Of a stretch of 64,000 nt of DNA, positions 34,463 to 45,200 are shown piece after piece. The notes beneath the pieces were generated by a model. It ran no database searches. It had not been told where the DNA came from and worked only from the letters and a program-made list of their open reading frames with translations. Both the position numbers and the translations under genes were made by a program. Source of the DNA: Desulfobulbaceae bacterium BRH_c16a (GTDB taxonomy: Bacteria > Desulfobacterota > Desulfobulbia > Desulfobulbales > Desulfocapsaceae); the NCBI GenBank assembly GCA_000961725.1, contig LADS01000063.1, positions 53,311 to 117,310 of the forward strand, in the 5' to 3' direction. Position 1 is the first letter of the stretch. Each line of letters opens with the position of its first letter.

Positions 34463-35872
34463 TCACCCCAGCTCCTTCCACCCCCCGCCAAGAACCTTAT
34501 ACAGGTTGACCTGATTGACCTGTTGCGCCAACCGAAGACTGACATAAGCACGCCTGGCGTCGAACAGCGAACGTTGAGCGTCAAGCAAAGTCAGTGAACT
34601 GTCCAGGCCTTCCTGGTAACGGTCCCTGGCGGTTGCATAATAGTCCTGATTGGCCTGGAGATTGGCCTTTTGCGCCGACAGCTGTTCTCTGTAGGTATCA
34701 AGGGCAACCAGGGCGTCAGCCACCTCTCGAAATGCCGTCTGGATAGCCTTTTCGTAGTTGGCGACGGAAATCTCCTTGCGGATTTTCGCGACATCCAGCT
34801 GGGCGTCCAACCTTCCTGCAGTGAATATGGGGAGAGTGATGGATGGCGAAAAAAGCCAGGTCCCGGAGCTGCCGTCAAAGAGGTCGGACAGGCCTCCGCT
34901 CATCACCCCGGCATTGGCGGTGAGGCTGACGCTGGGGAAAAAAGCCGCCCTTGCCGCGCCGATATTGGCGTTGGCACCTTTCAATTCGTGTTCCGCCGCG
35001 AGAATGTCCGGCCGCTGCAGCAGCACTCTTGAAGATATCTGTCCGGACAGGCTGGGGAAGGGCTGCCGATCACTTATCGCCGAAGCCTCCGGTAAAACAG
35101 GCATTTCCGCTCCGGTGAGCAAAGAAAGGCTGTTCAAATCCAGGCCAACCTGGCGGCGATACAAAGCCAGATCTACTCTGGCTGTTTCCAGACCGATGCG
35201 TGCCTGGGCGAGGGCAAGCTGGGTCGAAACTCCTTCTTTGGCCCGCTGTTCGACCAGTTGGTAGGATTCTTCTTCGTTTCGAAGGGTATCCTCGGTGATA
35301 GCCAGCATCTCCCGGTCGGCAAGAAGCGTTAAATAGGCTCTGGCCACCTCGGCGACCAGGCTGAGCCGGACGCTCCTATGGGCTTCCTCCATAGCCAGAT
35401 ACTGTTCCAGGGCATTTTCCTTCAGGTTTTTCACCCGGCCGAAGAAATCCAGTTCATAGGCTGTGACTCCCGCCGATAAAGAATAATATTCAGAAGTTAC
35501 ATGGTTTCCTCCGTAGGAGTAGGCGCGCTGTTTGGTACCCGATCCTCCACCGCTGACCGTCGGTAAGAGGGCCGACCGCTGGATACGGTACTGGGCCTGA
35601 TAGGACTCGACAGCGAGGGCCGATTGACGCAGATCCCGGTTGTTGGCAAGCGCAGCGGCAATGAGCTGTTGCAGGGCAGAATCGACAAAGTAGTCGCGCC
35701 AGCCTATATCTGCTGCATCCAATGCCTGCTGTCTGCCATCGCCAGGCTTGGTCGCCGCAGGAAAACTATCGGCCACCGGCATCTCCGGCCGCAGATATTC
35801 CGGGGCAAAAGAACAACTCTTGAGAAAAACGGTGAAGAGAACCATTGCGGTCAAAAATATTCTTTTAGACAT
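34463..35872 (-). CDS. Outer-membrane factor lipoprotein of RND efflux pump (OprM/NodT type)
   Basis: The 469-residue protein has a lipoprotein signal ending L-K-S-C (Cys20) and the two repeated helical TolC-like halves, with A-L-A-N-N-R-D-L-R in the first half and G-A-A-R-A-A-F-F-P-S in the second. It forms the outer-membrane tunnel of the pump. Its start overlaps the end of the RND gene by eight bases. It is last in the TetR, MFP, RND, OMF operon. Confidence 0.93.
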   Translation of the reverse strand: MSKRIFLTAMVLFTVFLKSCSFAPEYLRPEMPVADSFPAATKPGDGRQQALDAADIGWRDYFVDSALQQLIAAALANNRDLRQSALAVESYQAQYRIQRSALLPTVSGGGSGTKQRAYSYGGNHVTSEYYSLSAGVTAYELDFFGRVKNLKENALEQYLAMEEAHRSVRLSLVAEVARAYLTLLADREMLAITEDTLRNEEESYQLVEQRAKEGVSTQLALAQARIGLETARVDLALYRRQVGLDLNSLSLLTGAEMPVLPEASAISDRQPFPSLSGQISSRVLLQRPDILAAEHELKGANANIGAARAAFFPSVSLTANAGVMSGGLSDLFDGSSGTWLFSPSITLPIFTAGRLDAQLDVAKIRKEISVANYEKAIQTAFREVADALVALDTYREQLSAQKANLQANQDYYATARDRYQEGLDSSLTLLDAQRSLFDARRAYVSLRLAQQVNQVNLYKVLGGGWKELG

Positions 35873-38800
35873 TGGATAATTGTTCCTTAACTGCGGCTTC
35901 AGTATTCAGGTTACGGCCACGCCTGGTGAACAGGCGGATCACTACGACAAAAAACAGCGGGATAAAAAAGATCGCAAGAGCCGTCGCCGACAGCATGCCG
36001 CCGAGGACACCGGTGCCGATGGCGTGCCGGCTGTTGACTCCTGCGCCGGTGCTTATTGCCAGCGGCAGGACGCCGAGCATGAAGGCGAGCGAGGTCATCA
36101 GGATAGGGCGAAGACGCTGACGGCAGGCCTTTATGGTGGCCTCGACCACATCTTTGCCTTTGTCGTAACGTCTCTTGGCGAATTCGACGATGAGTATCGC
36201 ATTTTTTGCCGAGAGACCAATGGTGGTTAAAAGCCCTACCTGGAAATACACATCGTTTTCCAGGCCGCGGGTGTAGGTGGCCAGCAGCGCGCCGAGCACC
36301 CCGATAGGTACGGCCAGCATAACCGAGAAAGGCACCGACCAGCTTTCGTAGAGGGCGGCAAGAGAAAGAAAGACCACCATCAGCGAAATGGCATAGAGGG
36401 CCGGAGCCTGAGTACCTGCCTGCATTTCCTGAAAAGAAGCGCCGGTCCACTCGTAACCGACCCCGACAGGAAGTTTCGCCACCAGCCGGTCGATCAGCTC
36501 CATCGCATACCCGCTGGACTTGCCGGGAGCCGCCTCGCCGACAATCTCAAAGGCCGGATTGCCGTTATAGCGTTCCATTCGGGGTGAGCCAAAACTCCAG
36601 TTGCTGCTGGTGAAGCTCGAAAAGGGTACCATCTCGCCTTTGTTGTTGCGGACAAACCAAAGACCTATATCTTCCGGTTGCATCCGGAAGGGAGCATCGG
36701 CCTGCAGATACACCCTTTTCACCCGGCCCTGATGGATGAAGTCGTTGACATAACTTGAGCCCCAGGCCATTGACAGGGTAGAGTTTATATCGCCGACCGT
36801 GATGCCCTGGGCCATGGCCTTTTCGTAGTCGATATCGATGTTGAACTGCGGGGTATCCTCCATGCCGTTTGGCCGGACCCTGGTCAGGTTCGGATCTGCG
36901 GCAGCCATGCCGAGCAGTTGATTACGTGCCTCGAGCATCTTCTCGTGCCCCAGCCCACCCCGGTCCTGGAGGAAAAAGTTAAAACCCGTCGAGGTGCCCA
37001 AGGCCGGGATGGCCGGAATATTGAAGGCAAAGACCATCGCCTCCTTTATCTGCGAGAAGGACCCCATCGCCCGGCCGATCACGGCCTTAACCGACTGCTG
37101 CGGATCTGTCCGTTCTTTCCAGTCCCTGAGCTGGGCAAAGACCATGCCGGTGCTCTGGCTCTGGCCGGCAAAGCTGAAGCCGGCGACGGCAAAAGCGGAT
37201 TTGACATTTGCGGTCTCTTTGGTCAGGTAGTGATCGCGTACGGTGTTAAGCACTTCCTGGGTGCGTTCCAGGGTCGCGCCGGCAGGCAGCTGAACCATTG
37301 TAAGGAAGACACCCTGGTCTTCCTCGGGAATGAAGGAGGTCGGCAGTTTGGTGAAGAAAAACACCATTCCGCCTATCAAAAGAAGATAGACGATGCCGAA
37401 CCGGCCAGTCCGTTTGAGAATGTAGCCGACGCCATTGCTGTACCTGTCGGCATTGCGGTCGAAAAAGCGGTTGAACCATCCGAAAAATCCCCGTTTCCGA
37501 CCATGTTCACCTTTCTTCACCGGTTTCAGCAGAGTGGCGCAGAGGGCCGGGGTGAGGATCAGGGCGACCAGCACCGACAGGACCATGGCCGAGACAATGG
37601 TCAGCGAAAACTGCCGATAGATGGCTCCGGTGGAGCCGCCGAAAAATGCCATCGGCACAAAGACTGCGGACAGCACCAGCGCGATGCCGATCAGGGCGCC
37701 GGTAATCTGATCCATCGATTTACGCGTCGCTTCAAGCGGAGACAGCCCTTCCTCAGCCATGATCCGCTCGACATTTTCAACGACGACAATGGCATCGTCA
37801 ACAAGAAGACCGATAGCCAGCACCAGCCCGAACATGGTCATCGTGTTGATCGAGTAACCGAACACCGACATGACGCCAAAGGTGCCGAGCAGAACAACCG
37901 GCACGGCGATGGTCGGAATGAGCGTTGCACGAAAATTCTGGAGAAAAAGATACATCACCAGAAAAACCAGTATGATCGCCTCGATCAGGGTCTTCACCAC
38001 CTCTTTGATCGATATCTTGATAAAGGTTGTTGTGTCGTAAGGATAGACAACCTCGACGCCTGCCGGGAAATAGGGTTTGAGTTCGGCAATTTTGGCTTTC
38101 ACCGCCTCGGCGGTTGCCAGGGCGTTGGCCCCGGTGGCAAGCATAATAGCCATGCCCGACGCCGGCTGGTTGTTGAAAGTGCTGAGAGTCGAGTAATTCT
38201 CGGCCCCGATCTCAACCCTGGCGACATCCTTCAAACGGATCTGCGAGCCATCGGGCTTTACTCGGAGAAGAATCTCGGCAAACTCTTCCGTCGAACTCAT
38301 CATGGTCCTGGCCATCATCGTGGCGCTGACCTGCTGGCCCTCAACCGAGGGGGTGCCGCCCAGATTGCCGACCGCGACCTGGTGATTCTGCGCCCTGATG
38401 GCCGCCGCCACATCGCCTGGCGACAGCTGGAAGCTGGTCAGCCGGGTAGGATCGAGCCAGATGCGCATGGCGTACTGCCCGCCGAAAATCTGGATGCTTC
38501 CCACTCCCGGTGTCCGGCTGAGGGGATCCCGAAGGGTGGTGACCATGTAATCGCCCAGATCGAAGTTCTTCATGCTGCCGTCGGAGGAGATCAGGCCGAC
38601 AATCATCAGGAAGGTGGAGTTGGATTTGTTGACCTGGATACCCTCCTGCTGCACCTCCTGCGGCAATAAAGCGAGGGACTGCTGCAGCTTGTTCTGGACC
38701 TGCACCTGGGCAATATCGGCATTGGTGCCGGCGTCGAAGGTCAAAGTAATTGTGACACTGCCCGAGGAAGAACTCTCCGATTTCATGTAGAGAAAGTTAT

Positions 38801-39017
38801 CCAGCCCGGTCATGCTCTGTTCGATTATCTGGGTAACGCTGTCCTCAATGGTCTGGGCCGAAGCACCGGGATACTTGGTGGTAACCCGTACCGAGGGCGG
38901 TGCGATTTCCGGATACTGGGAAACGGGCAGTTTGATGACCGAGATGGCCCCCGCCAGCATGATAACAATGGCGATTACCCAGGCAAAAATTGGGCGATCG
39001 ATAAAAAATCTAGCCAT
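35865..39017 (-). CDS. RND multidrug efflux permease (HAE1, AcrB/MexB type)
   Basis: The 1050-residue inner-membrane proton antiporter begins M-A-R-F-F-I-D-R-P-I-F-A-W-V, typical of HAE1 pumps. The proton-relay aspartates lie in G-L-L-V-D-D-A-I-V-V-V-E-N near residue 405, and the matching Lys in L-S-A-K-N-A-I-L-I-V-E-F near 940. The length is that of AcrB (1049). Substrates are probably hydrophobic drugs or detergents. It lies four bases after the membrane fusion gene. Confidence 0.95.
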   Translation of the reverse strand: MARFFIDRPIFAWVIAIVIMLAGAISVIKLPVSQYPEIAPPSVRVTTKYPGASAQTIEDSVTQIIEQSMTGLDNFLYMKSESSSSGSVTITLTFDAGTNADIAQVQVQNKLQQSLALLPQEVQQEGIQVNKSNSTFLMIVGLISSDGSMKNFDLGDYMVTTLRDPLSRTPGVGSIQIFGGQYAMRIWLDPTRLTSFQLSPGDVAAAIRAQNHQVAVGNLGGTPSVEGQQVSATMMARTMMSSTEEFAEILLRVKPDGSQIRLKDVARVEIGAENYSTLSTFNNQPASGMAIMLATGANALATAEAVKAKIAELKPYFPAGVEVVYPYDTTTFIKISIKEVVKTLIEAIILVFLVMYLFLQNFRATLIPTIAVPVVLLGTFGVMSVFGYSINTMTMFGLVLAIGLLVDDAIVVVENVERIMAEEGLSPLEATRKSMDQITGALIGIALVLSAVFVPMAFFGGSTGAIYRQFSLTIVSAMVLSVLVALILTPALCATLLKPVKKGEHGRKRGFFGWFNRFFDRNADRYSNGVGYILKRTGRFGIVYLLLIGGMVFFFTKLPTSFIPEEDQGVFLTMVQLPAGATLERTQEVLNTVRDHYLTKETANVKSAFAVAGFSFAGQSQSTGMVFAQLRDWKERTDPQQSVKAVIGRAMGSFSQIKEAMVFAFNIPAIPALGTSTGFNFFLQDRGGLGHEKMLEARNQLLGMAAADPNLTRVRPNGMEDTPQFNIDIDYEKAMAQGITVGDINSTLSMAWGSSYVNDFIHQGRVKRVYLQADAPFRMQPEDIGLWFVRNNKGEMVPFSSFTSSNWSFGSPRMERYNGNPAFEIVGEAAPGKSSGYAMELIDRLVAKLPVGVGYEWTGASFQEMQAGTQAPALYAISLMVVFLSLAALYESWSVPFSVMLAVPIGVLGALLATYTRGLENDVYFQVGLLTTIGLSAKNAILIVEFAKRRYDKGKDVVEATIKACRQRLRPILMTSLAFMLGVLPLAISTGAGVNSRHAIGTGVLGGMLSATALAIFFIPLFFVVVIRLFTRRGRNLNTEAAVKEQLSNV

Positions 39018-39020
39018 AAC

Positions 39021-40226
39021 TTATTCCGCCTTCTGTGCAGTGGTATGTTCTGGCGGCGCCGCCTGCGTCGCGGCTCCGGGTTGTTGGGTGGCCACCTTCA
39101 CCGGTACACCCGGTTTGATTTTCTGCAGACCGGCGACGATGAGCTGCTCGCCGTCGGTGAGGCCTTTCGTTATAATGATCCGATCGCCAATGTTCCGGCC
39201 GGTCTCGACAGGCCGGGCCTCGACCGTGGACTGGTCGTTCACCAGCATTACCATGGCCTGGCCCCGGTTGTTGCGGACTATTGCAGCCTGCGGCACCAGG
39301 ATCACAGTCTGAGGCTGCCCGGATGTAAGACGTGCACGGACGAACATCCCCGGCAGCAGTTCGTGGCGCGGATTGCCGATTACGGCCCGGATGGTCACCG
39401 ACCCGGTCGACTGGTCGACCGTTACATCGGAAAATTCGAGGACGCCGGATTCGCTGTATTCGGAATTATCCTCCATGATGACTTTGACCTCGGTTTTCAG
39501 CTGTCCGTCGTGCTCCGCCTGACTTTTGGCCAGCTTTCTTTTCAGCTGCAGGAATTCATTGGCCGACTGGCTGACATCGACATAGAGCCGATCGAGTTGC
39601 TGAATGGTGGCCAGCGCACTGCCCTGCTGGGCAGTGACCAGCGCTCCTTCCGAAACCAATGATTTGCCGATTCGGCCGGAAATCGGGGCCGTCACCCTGG
39701 TGTAATCAAGGTTGATCCGGGCATTCTGCACCGCAGCCCCGGCGGCGGCCACCTCGGCCACGGCCTGCTTCCAGCTTGCCTCTGCGTCGATCTGTTCCTG
39801 CTCGCTCACCGCCTTGGTGCGGACCAGGGTCCGGTATCTGCTGGCCTTCAGCCCGGCCGAATATTCGATGGCCTCGCTTTTAGCTAAAGCAGCCTCGGCG
39901 CTGGCAAAGGCGGCCTGATAAGTTGCCGCATCGATCTGGTACAGCAATTCACCGGCCTTCACCTCGCTTCCTTCGGTAAACAAGCGTTTCTGGACGATGC
40001 CGCTCACCTGAGGCCGGACCTCGGCCACTCGATATGATGCGGTCCTGCCTGTCAGCTCGACACTGACCGGCGCCGCTTGCGATTCGAGGGTCACGGTATT
40101 GACTTCAACCGCTTTCGGCGCAATGGCCGGTTGCGCGCCTGACGGGGTATCCTTACATCCCCAGAGCAGCAGGCCGGCAGACAAGATCAGCACGGCAAAA
40201 AGTATTTTTTTTCTTAGATCTTTCAT
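39021..40226 (-). CDS. RND pump membrane fusion lipoprotein (AcrA/MexA type)
   Basis: The 401-residue protein has a signal ending L-L-L-W-G-C (lipobox Cys24). A lipoyl half-motif near 65-75 precedes a helical hairpin (about 100-170, A-S-A-E-A-A-L-A-K-S) and beta-barrel domains, for example G-R-I-G-K-S-L-V-S-E-G-A-L-V near 185. It joins the RND permease to the outer-membrane factor. It lies between the TetR gene (44-base gap) and the permease. The C-terminus is rich in Ala, Pro and Thr. Confidence 0.93.
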   Translation of the reverse strand: MKDLRKKILFAVLILSAGLLLWGCKDTPSGAQPAIAPKAVEVNTVTLESQAAPVSVELTGRTASYRVAEVRPQVSGIVQKRLFTEGSEVKAGELLYQIDAATYQAAFASAEAALAKSEAIEYSAGLKASRYRTLVRTKAVSEQEQIDAEASWKQAVAEVAAAGAAVQNARINLDYTRVTAPISGRIGKSLVSEGALVTAQQGSALATIQQLDRLYVDVSQSANEFLQLKRKLAKSQAEHDGQLKTEVKVIMEDNSEYSESGVLEFSDVTVDQSTGSVTIRAVIGNPRHELLPGMFVRARLTSGQPQTVILVPQAAIVRNNRGQAMVMLVNDQSTVEARPVETGRNIGDRIIITKGLTDGEQLIVAGLQKIKPGVPVKVATQQPGAATQAAPPEHTTAQKAE

Positions 40227-40270
40227 TTTAGCTATCCTTAGTGAAGTTGGACGATGCCGCAGTCGATGAG

Positions 40271-40846
40271 TTATCGCTTGATTGCATCCCAGCAGGCATC
40301 CGCCGTCTGCTCGGCCAATCGGCGGTCAAGTTGAATAAAACCGAAAATATGGTCGCGGCTGACCGAGATCAGGCTGCCGATAAAGAGGGCGAAGAGGATA
40401 ACGATCGGCAGGTCTTTGATTTCTCCTGCGGCAATACCTTGTTCAAAGAGGCTTTTTATGGTTTCACTGCCGTAATCGTTACTTGATTGCGAAAAAATCT
40501 TTTCCCGGCGCAGGGCTACGCCATAGGGCGAGTCGTAATACTGCCCGAGGAATTTGAACTCCATCGGGTTCTCGATAAAAAAACCGATGAGGCCGATGTA
40601 ATAATGATAAAGCCTCTCCCGGACAGACCGATCTGCCGGATAATTCTCGGCAAGCACCCCATTGAGACGCCCCTCGACCTCCTTGAAAGTCTCATTGATC
40701 AAGACATCCTTATCGGCGAAATACCGATAAATAGTCCCGGCGCCAACACCGGCCCTGTTTGCGATTGTAGCCATCGGCGAACCGTGGAAGCCGTTTTCGG
40801 CGATGAGTTCCATAGCAGCCTTGAGAATCTTCGTGCGTTTATCCAT
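40271..40846 (-). CDS. TetR/AcrR-family repressor of the RND pump operon
   Basis: The 191-residue protein has the N-terminal helix-turn-helix (I-L-K-A-A-M-E-L-I-A-E-N-G-F-H-G-S, then V-G-A-G-T-I-Y-R-Y-F) of the TetR family and a helical ligand-binding C-terminus. It is the first gene of the pump operon. Thirty-odd bases upstream is a palindromic operator just downstream of a promoter, so it should repress itself and the pump and be released by pump substrates. Confidence 0.92.
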   Translation of the reverse strand: MDKRTKILKAAMELIAENGFHGSPMATIANRAGVGAGTIYRYFADKDVLINETFKEVEGRLNGVLAENYPADRSVRERLYHYYIGLIGFFIENPMEFKFLGQYYDSPYGVALRREKIFSQSSNDYGSETIKSLFEQGIAAGEIKDLPIVILFALFIGSLISVSRDHIFGFIQLDRRLAEQTADACWDAIKR

Positions 40847-40878
40847 AGCTGGTAATAAGTCAAGGAAAAGGAAGAAAC

Positions 40879-40930
40879 GGAATGAACGTTCACTCCGCGC
40901 TTTTATACTGCGCCGGGAGTTTCAAGTCAA
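40879..40930 (-). promoter_or_regulatory. Promoter and TetR operator of the RND operon
   Basis: On the minus strand TTGACT (40930-40925), 17 bases and TATAAA (40907-40902) form a good sigma70 promoter. Just downstream lies the palindrome GGAATGAACGTTCACTCC (40879-40896), perfect in its ten central bases. This placement fits repression by the TetR protein. Confidence 0.8.
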
Positions 40931-40988
40931 GAGAGAACATTTGCTTAAAGCTCAGTATTGCCGTGGTCGGAGTGAATCTCAGCTGCGG

Positions 40989-41759
40989 TCATTCAACATA
41001 GATCATCTTCCTGGTCATTCCGCCGTCTGCAATAAACTGCTGGCCCGTGATAAATCCAGCCTCGTCGGAGAGCAGAAACGCGGTCAATGCGGCAATATCT
41101 TCAGCCCGGCCGACTCTGCCGGCGGGATGCTGTTCGTGGTCCAGCCTGGACAAATGCACGTGTTTTCCTGCTGATTTTTTCTTCAAATCACTGACATCGA
41201 TCCAGCCGGGCAGGATTGCGTTTACCCGGATACGACCGCTGAAACTGATAGCCATGGCATGACTCAGGGCAACCAGTCCTCCTTTTGAAGCAGCATAGGC
41301 TTCGGTGTTCGCTTCCGACTGGATGGCCCGAGTCGAGGCGATGTTTACCACGGCGCCTTTTTGCGCCATGAGATGCGGCGCAGCATGTTTGACCATAAGA
41401 AAACTGCCTGTCAGATTTGTGCTCAGCGTTTTTTCCCAATCCTCCAGCAGAAGCTCCGTTATCGGCGCATTGCCCGGTCTCGCGATGCCGGCGTTATTCA
41501 CCAGGCCGTCGATCCGACCTGTAAATCGCAAAGTCTCGGCTACACAATTGGCAACATCATGCTCCACACTCACATCGGTGTGGACAAACATCATCATTTC
41601 CGGCGTGGACAGAATCTCGACCAGTTCGAGCCCCGCCTCGATATCAATATCAGCAACGACCACCCGGCATTTTCTCTCAAGCAGGTACTCGGCAATGCCT
41701 CTGCCGATACCCTGTGCCCCACCTGTGACAATTACCGTCTTTCCGGAAAAATCTTTCAT
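40989..41759 (-). CDS. Short-chain dehydrogenase/reductase
   Basis: The 256-residue classical SDR has a Rossmann motif (T-G-G-A-Q-G-I-G near residues 11-18), N-N-A-G near 88, the catalytic Ser in I-A-S-T, and Y-A-A-S-K near 150. An Asp after the second strand (V-V-V-A-D-I-D) favours NAD(H). The start is the ATG at 41759, five bases after GGAG; a TTG 18 bases upstream would overlap the thioesterase gene and lacks a site. The substrate is unknown. It follows the thioesterase gene by 10 bases. Confidence 0.85.
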   Translation of the reverse strand: MKDFSGKTVIVTGGAQGIGRGIAEYLLERKCRVVVADIDIEAGLELVEILSTPEMMMFVHTDVSVEHDVANCVAETLRFTGRIDGLVNNAGIARPGNAPITELLLEDWEKTLSTNLTGSFLMVKHAAPHLMAQKGAVVNIASTRAIQSEANTEAYAASKGGLVALSHAMAISFSGRIRVNAILPGWIDVSDLKKKSAGKHVHLSRLDHEQHPAGRVGRAEDIAALTAFLLSDEAGFITGQQFIADGGMTRKMIYVE

Positions 41760-41769
41760 CCCGTCTCCT

Positions 41770-42195
41770 TCAACCAACTTGATCGCGCGCTATCATGGTC
41801 GCCAGCATCGTTGCCACGAGCTTTTCCTTGCCATCGGTTACCGCATGAACCTCACCAAGACAAGCCATCAAGGTGCGTCCAGGCTTCAGTACACGTCCCC
41901 TGGCAATCAACTTGTCGCCAAGTGCCGGAGAGATAAAATTGACTTTATACTCGACCGTCAATACCGCAGCCGTTGACGGCATCAAGCTGTAAGCGGCATA
42001 ACCGCAGGCCGTGTCCACGATCATCGTCACGATTCCCGCATGAATAAAGCCATTCTGCTGCGTCAGGTCCGTCCGAAACGGCAGCTCGATGGTGACCGTT
42101 CCCGAACCTATTTCGGTGATAACCGCGCCGATATTTTTCATGGCGTTTTGCTTCGCATAGCTCTTTTCAACACGCTGCTCGATCTCTGTTTTCAC
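41770..42195 (-). CDS. PaaI-type hotdog thioesterase
   Basis: The 141-residue single hotdog domain has the PaaI-like segment Q-N-G-F-I-H-A-G-I-V-T-M-I-V-D-T-A-C-G-Y-A (residues ~47-66), with the catalytic Asp in the long helix and V-E-Y-K-V-N-F-I-S-P-A near 81. Such enzymes hydrolyse acyl- or aryl-CoA. It precedes the SDR gene directly, so the two may act on related acyl substrates. Confidence 0.85.
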   Translation of the reverse strand: MKTEIEQRVEKSYAKQNAMKNIGAVITEIGSGTVTIELPFRTDLTQQNGFIHAGIVTMIVDTACGYAAYSLMPSTAAVLTVEYKVNFISPALGDKLIARGRVLKPGRTLMACLGEVHAVTDGKEKLVATMLATMIARDQVG

Positions 42196-42228
42196 AATGC
42201 TCCTCCCGAAAATCCCGGAACTTCATTA

Positions 42229-45200
42229 TCATAATTCATGAATCTGAACCCCCTCCTTCCCCTCAATCTTCATCGCTTCGTCGACGATCTGGCGGTGATG
42301 GGTAAAGAGGATCACCTGATTCTTCCTGGCCAGTTCGGCAAGGACGCCAAGGGTAGCCCTTGACCGCTCGTCATCAAAATTGATAAGGATGTCGTCGACG
42401 ATAAAGGGCAGCGGTTCGCTGTTTTCCAGACGCCATTCGATAGTGGCCAGGCGAAGAGCCAGATACAGCTGATCACGGGTCCCTGAACTCATCTTGTCAA
42501 CGCTCAGACGAAGATCGCCCTGCCGGACACCGACCAGCACCGGCTCCCCTTTGTCATTGACATCGGTGCGCAGACCGGTAAAGGAGCCCATGGTCAGCGC
42601 GCGGAAATAGCGGGAGCCTATTTTCAGAACCGGGTCCTGATGTTCTTCGCGGTAGCGTTCGATCTCCTGGTGCAAAACCTTGGCGGCAAGTTTTACCACG
42701 GCATACCGCTCAGCCAGCCGCCGTATCCGGGCCAGCTCCTGCTCCATCTTCTCGGTAAGCTCGGCGGCCCCGGCGCTGCCGTCCATGGCGGCAAGCCGCA
42801 CGCTGACTTCACCTATCTTCTGGGAGATCCGGTTGATTTCAGGATTGATCCTCTCCTCTATGTCCCTCTTCTGTGCAGCCACCATGCCAGGCAGTTCATC
42901 GACATCCACCGCCGCCGCCTGTCTTGCCAACTCTTCAAGCCCAATCCCAGCGCCGATCTGAACGAGGCATGCCTCGGTCGCGGCTATCTTCTCCTTCTGA
43001 GTTTTATAGACCGCAAACCTGTCGATTACCACCGGCAGCTCTTCCGCCCTGGAACATCTGGCCATCCTCAGGAGTTCTTCCATCTGCCCCCGGGCTCCCT
43101 GCAAAATTTTGCCGGCGGCGGCAACCTCGCCCTGCAGGGCGTCTATCTCTTTGCCGAGCTCGGCATCGAGAGTACCGTCCTGCTGGGCCTGACTGAGCAT
43201 GGTGCGAAGTTGCAGAATTGCCTGATCCAGGGGCAGAGTCATCATCGCCGGGGCGACCTGCGTCAGCAGCTCCCTCACTTCCCGGTCGAACTGACCCGCG
43301 TCCCTGTCGATGCCGTCAATGCGCTTCTGCAGGACCTCGGCTTCTTTCACTTTATCGAAACAGCTTTGCAGGGTTTCGATTCGATCGACTGCATCAAAAG
43401 TCGATATCTGTTCGCTGTCGCCAAGTCCGGAAATCGCCTTTTGCCACTGCTCCTGCCACCTGGCAAAAGCCTCTTCCGCGCCTTTCAGATCCTCTCCTGC
43501 CTGCTGGACGGCCTGCACCGCCTTGTCGCGCCTCTCCTGTAATTTTTCAAGTGCCGATCTGCTCGCAGCGATCCTTTCGAGGACAGTCTCCGCCAGCACC
43601 AGCACCGGTCCCAGCTCTTCTCTGCCTGGAATGTTTTTCTTTTCCACGCCCAGCAGGGACAGCTCATGTTCCACCGCCTGTTTGAGTTCATCCCGCCGCT
43701 CTATAACCCGACCGAGTTCCTGCTCTCTCTTCAAGATATCGCCGACCTTGAAACGGAGTTTGTCCATCTCGGCCAGCCAGCCGCCCATCTCCTTTGGCGA
43801 AAGCGGAGTGATGCTTATCGGCAGCCAAACACGCAACCAGGCGGCCTGCAGATCTTTTTCCCGCAACTCCACCGCTTCGATCTCCCGGTGAGTTATGGCC
43901 AAAGCTTCTTGCAGAGAAGCCGTCTGGGCCTGCAAGGCTGCCGCGCCCGCCACCCGGTCGGCCTCCCGGCGCAGCCGGTCGGCAAGACTATCAGCCTTTG
44001 CCACATATCCTTCATAGGCCGCGGAAAGCGGCAGCAAAGGAGCAAAAACCAGGCTTTCCTTACTCACATCTTCCCGGTCAAGCCAGTGGCGGCGCACCAG
44101 TTGCCAGCCCTGCTCCCGTTTAGCCCTGATTTTGAGTAACTCTTCTTCGGAAGGGACCTGGCCGGCGGATTCCAGTTTTTTCAACTCGGCTACGGCGATT
44201 TTCAGCTCTTTGTCGGTATTCCGGCGATTTTTTTCCAGCTCCCGCCGTTCATCGACAAGCTCGCCGTAGCTCTTGTCAAACCGCTGCAGCGTTTCGGCAA
44301 GCGGCAGCGCCAGTTCCATGAGGTGTGCCAGATCACCGGCCCAAAGACCAATCCGCTTGAGTTCCGCCAGGCCTTGTTTCTTGTGCAGCTCGATATCATT
44401 TTTGCTCTTTGCCGACAGTGCATCGATGTCGCCGGCTTTCTGCGCCAGCTTGACGACATGGAGAAGGTTTTGCGACTCCTTGGCAACGGGGATTGCCGTA
44501 AGTCCTTGCGCCGCCAACCCTCGCTCATATTCCGCCGCCCTCCCCTGCTTTTGCGCCAGCTCGAGTTTCTGCCGGATCGCTTCATGCTGGGTGACGAGGT
44601 TCTGCACAGTCCTTTTCCCGGCAAGCACCGGACGCAGCATCTCAATCCCGCTCAAGTCCAGATCCGGCCGCACCTGCTGCAACAGGCGGCCGGCCTCGGT
44701 CCTGAGACTGATCCGCATGCCGTTTCTTTCCGGCTTGTCCTTCTGGCCTTTACGGTATTCCCCAAGCCGCTGATGAAAATCATCCACCCGTTCCGCCTGG
44801 TCGAGAAGCACCTTGTTCAGCGAGATAGCCCGGCGCTTTTCCGAGAGTTTTTCGAGACGCACAGTATCCCGCTGCAGGTGCTGCCCGGCTTCGCGGATTT
44901 CCTGACTGACCTGGCGGTGCCGCTCAGCAAAATCGGGGCCGAGAAGCACAACCTCGCCCAGGGCTGATAATTGATCGCGCCGGGACTGCAGATCGGCCAA
45001 TTCGGGAATGGCCTGAACCAGCCGCTGCAGACGATGCACTTCCTTATTCCTGCTCTCCCGCTCATTTTCCAGCTCGGTCCGTTCGGCCAGGGCATTTTCC
45101 AAGGCTTTCTGCTGATCCTTCCAGTCCCTTGCCGAAAGGCTTGCTTCTTTGGCCTCTCTCTGCAGTTCTTTGTATCTCTTGATGGCCTTGTTGATCAGTG

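Noticed and set aside
36918..38669. Long open frame antisense to the RND permease
   Set aside because: It is a shadow of a GC-rich gene: low-complexity basic sequence, no ribosome-binding site, and the opposite strand encodes a perfectly conserved AcrB-type pump.
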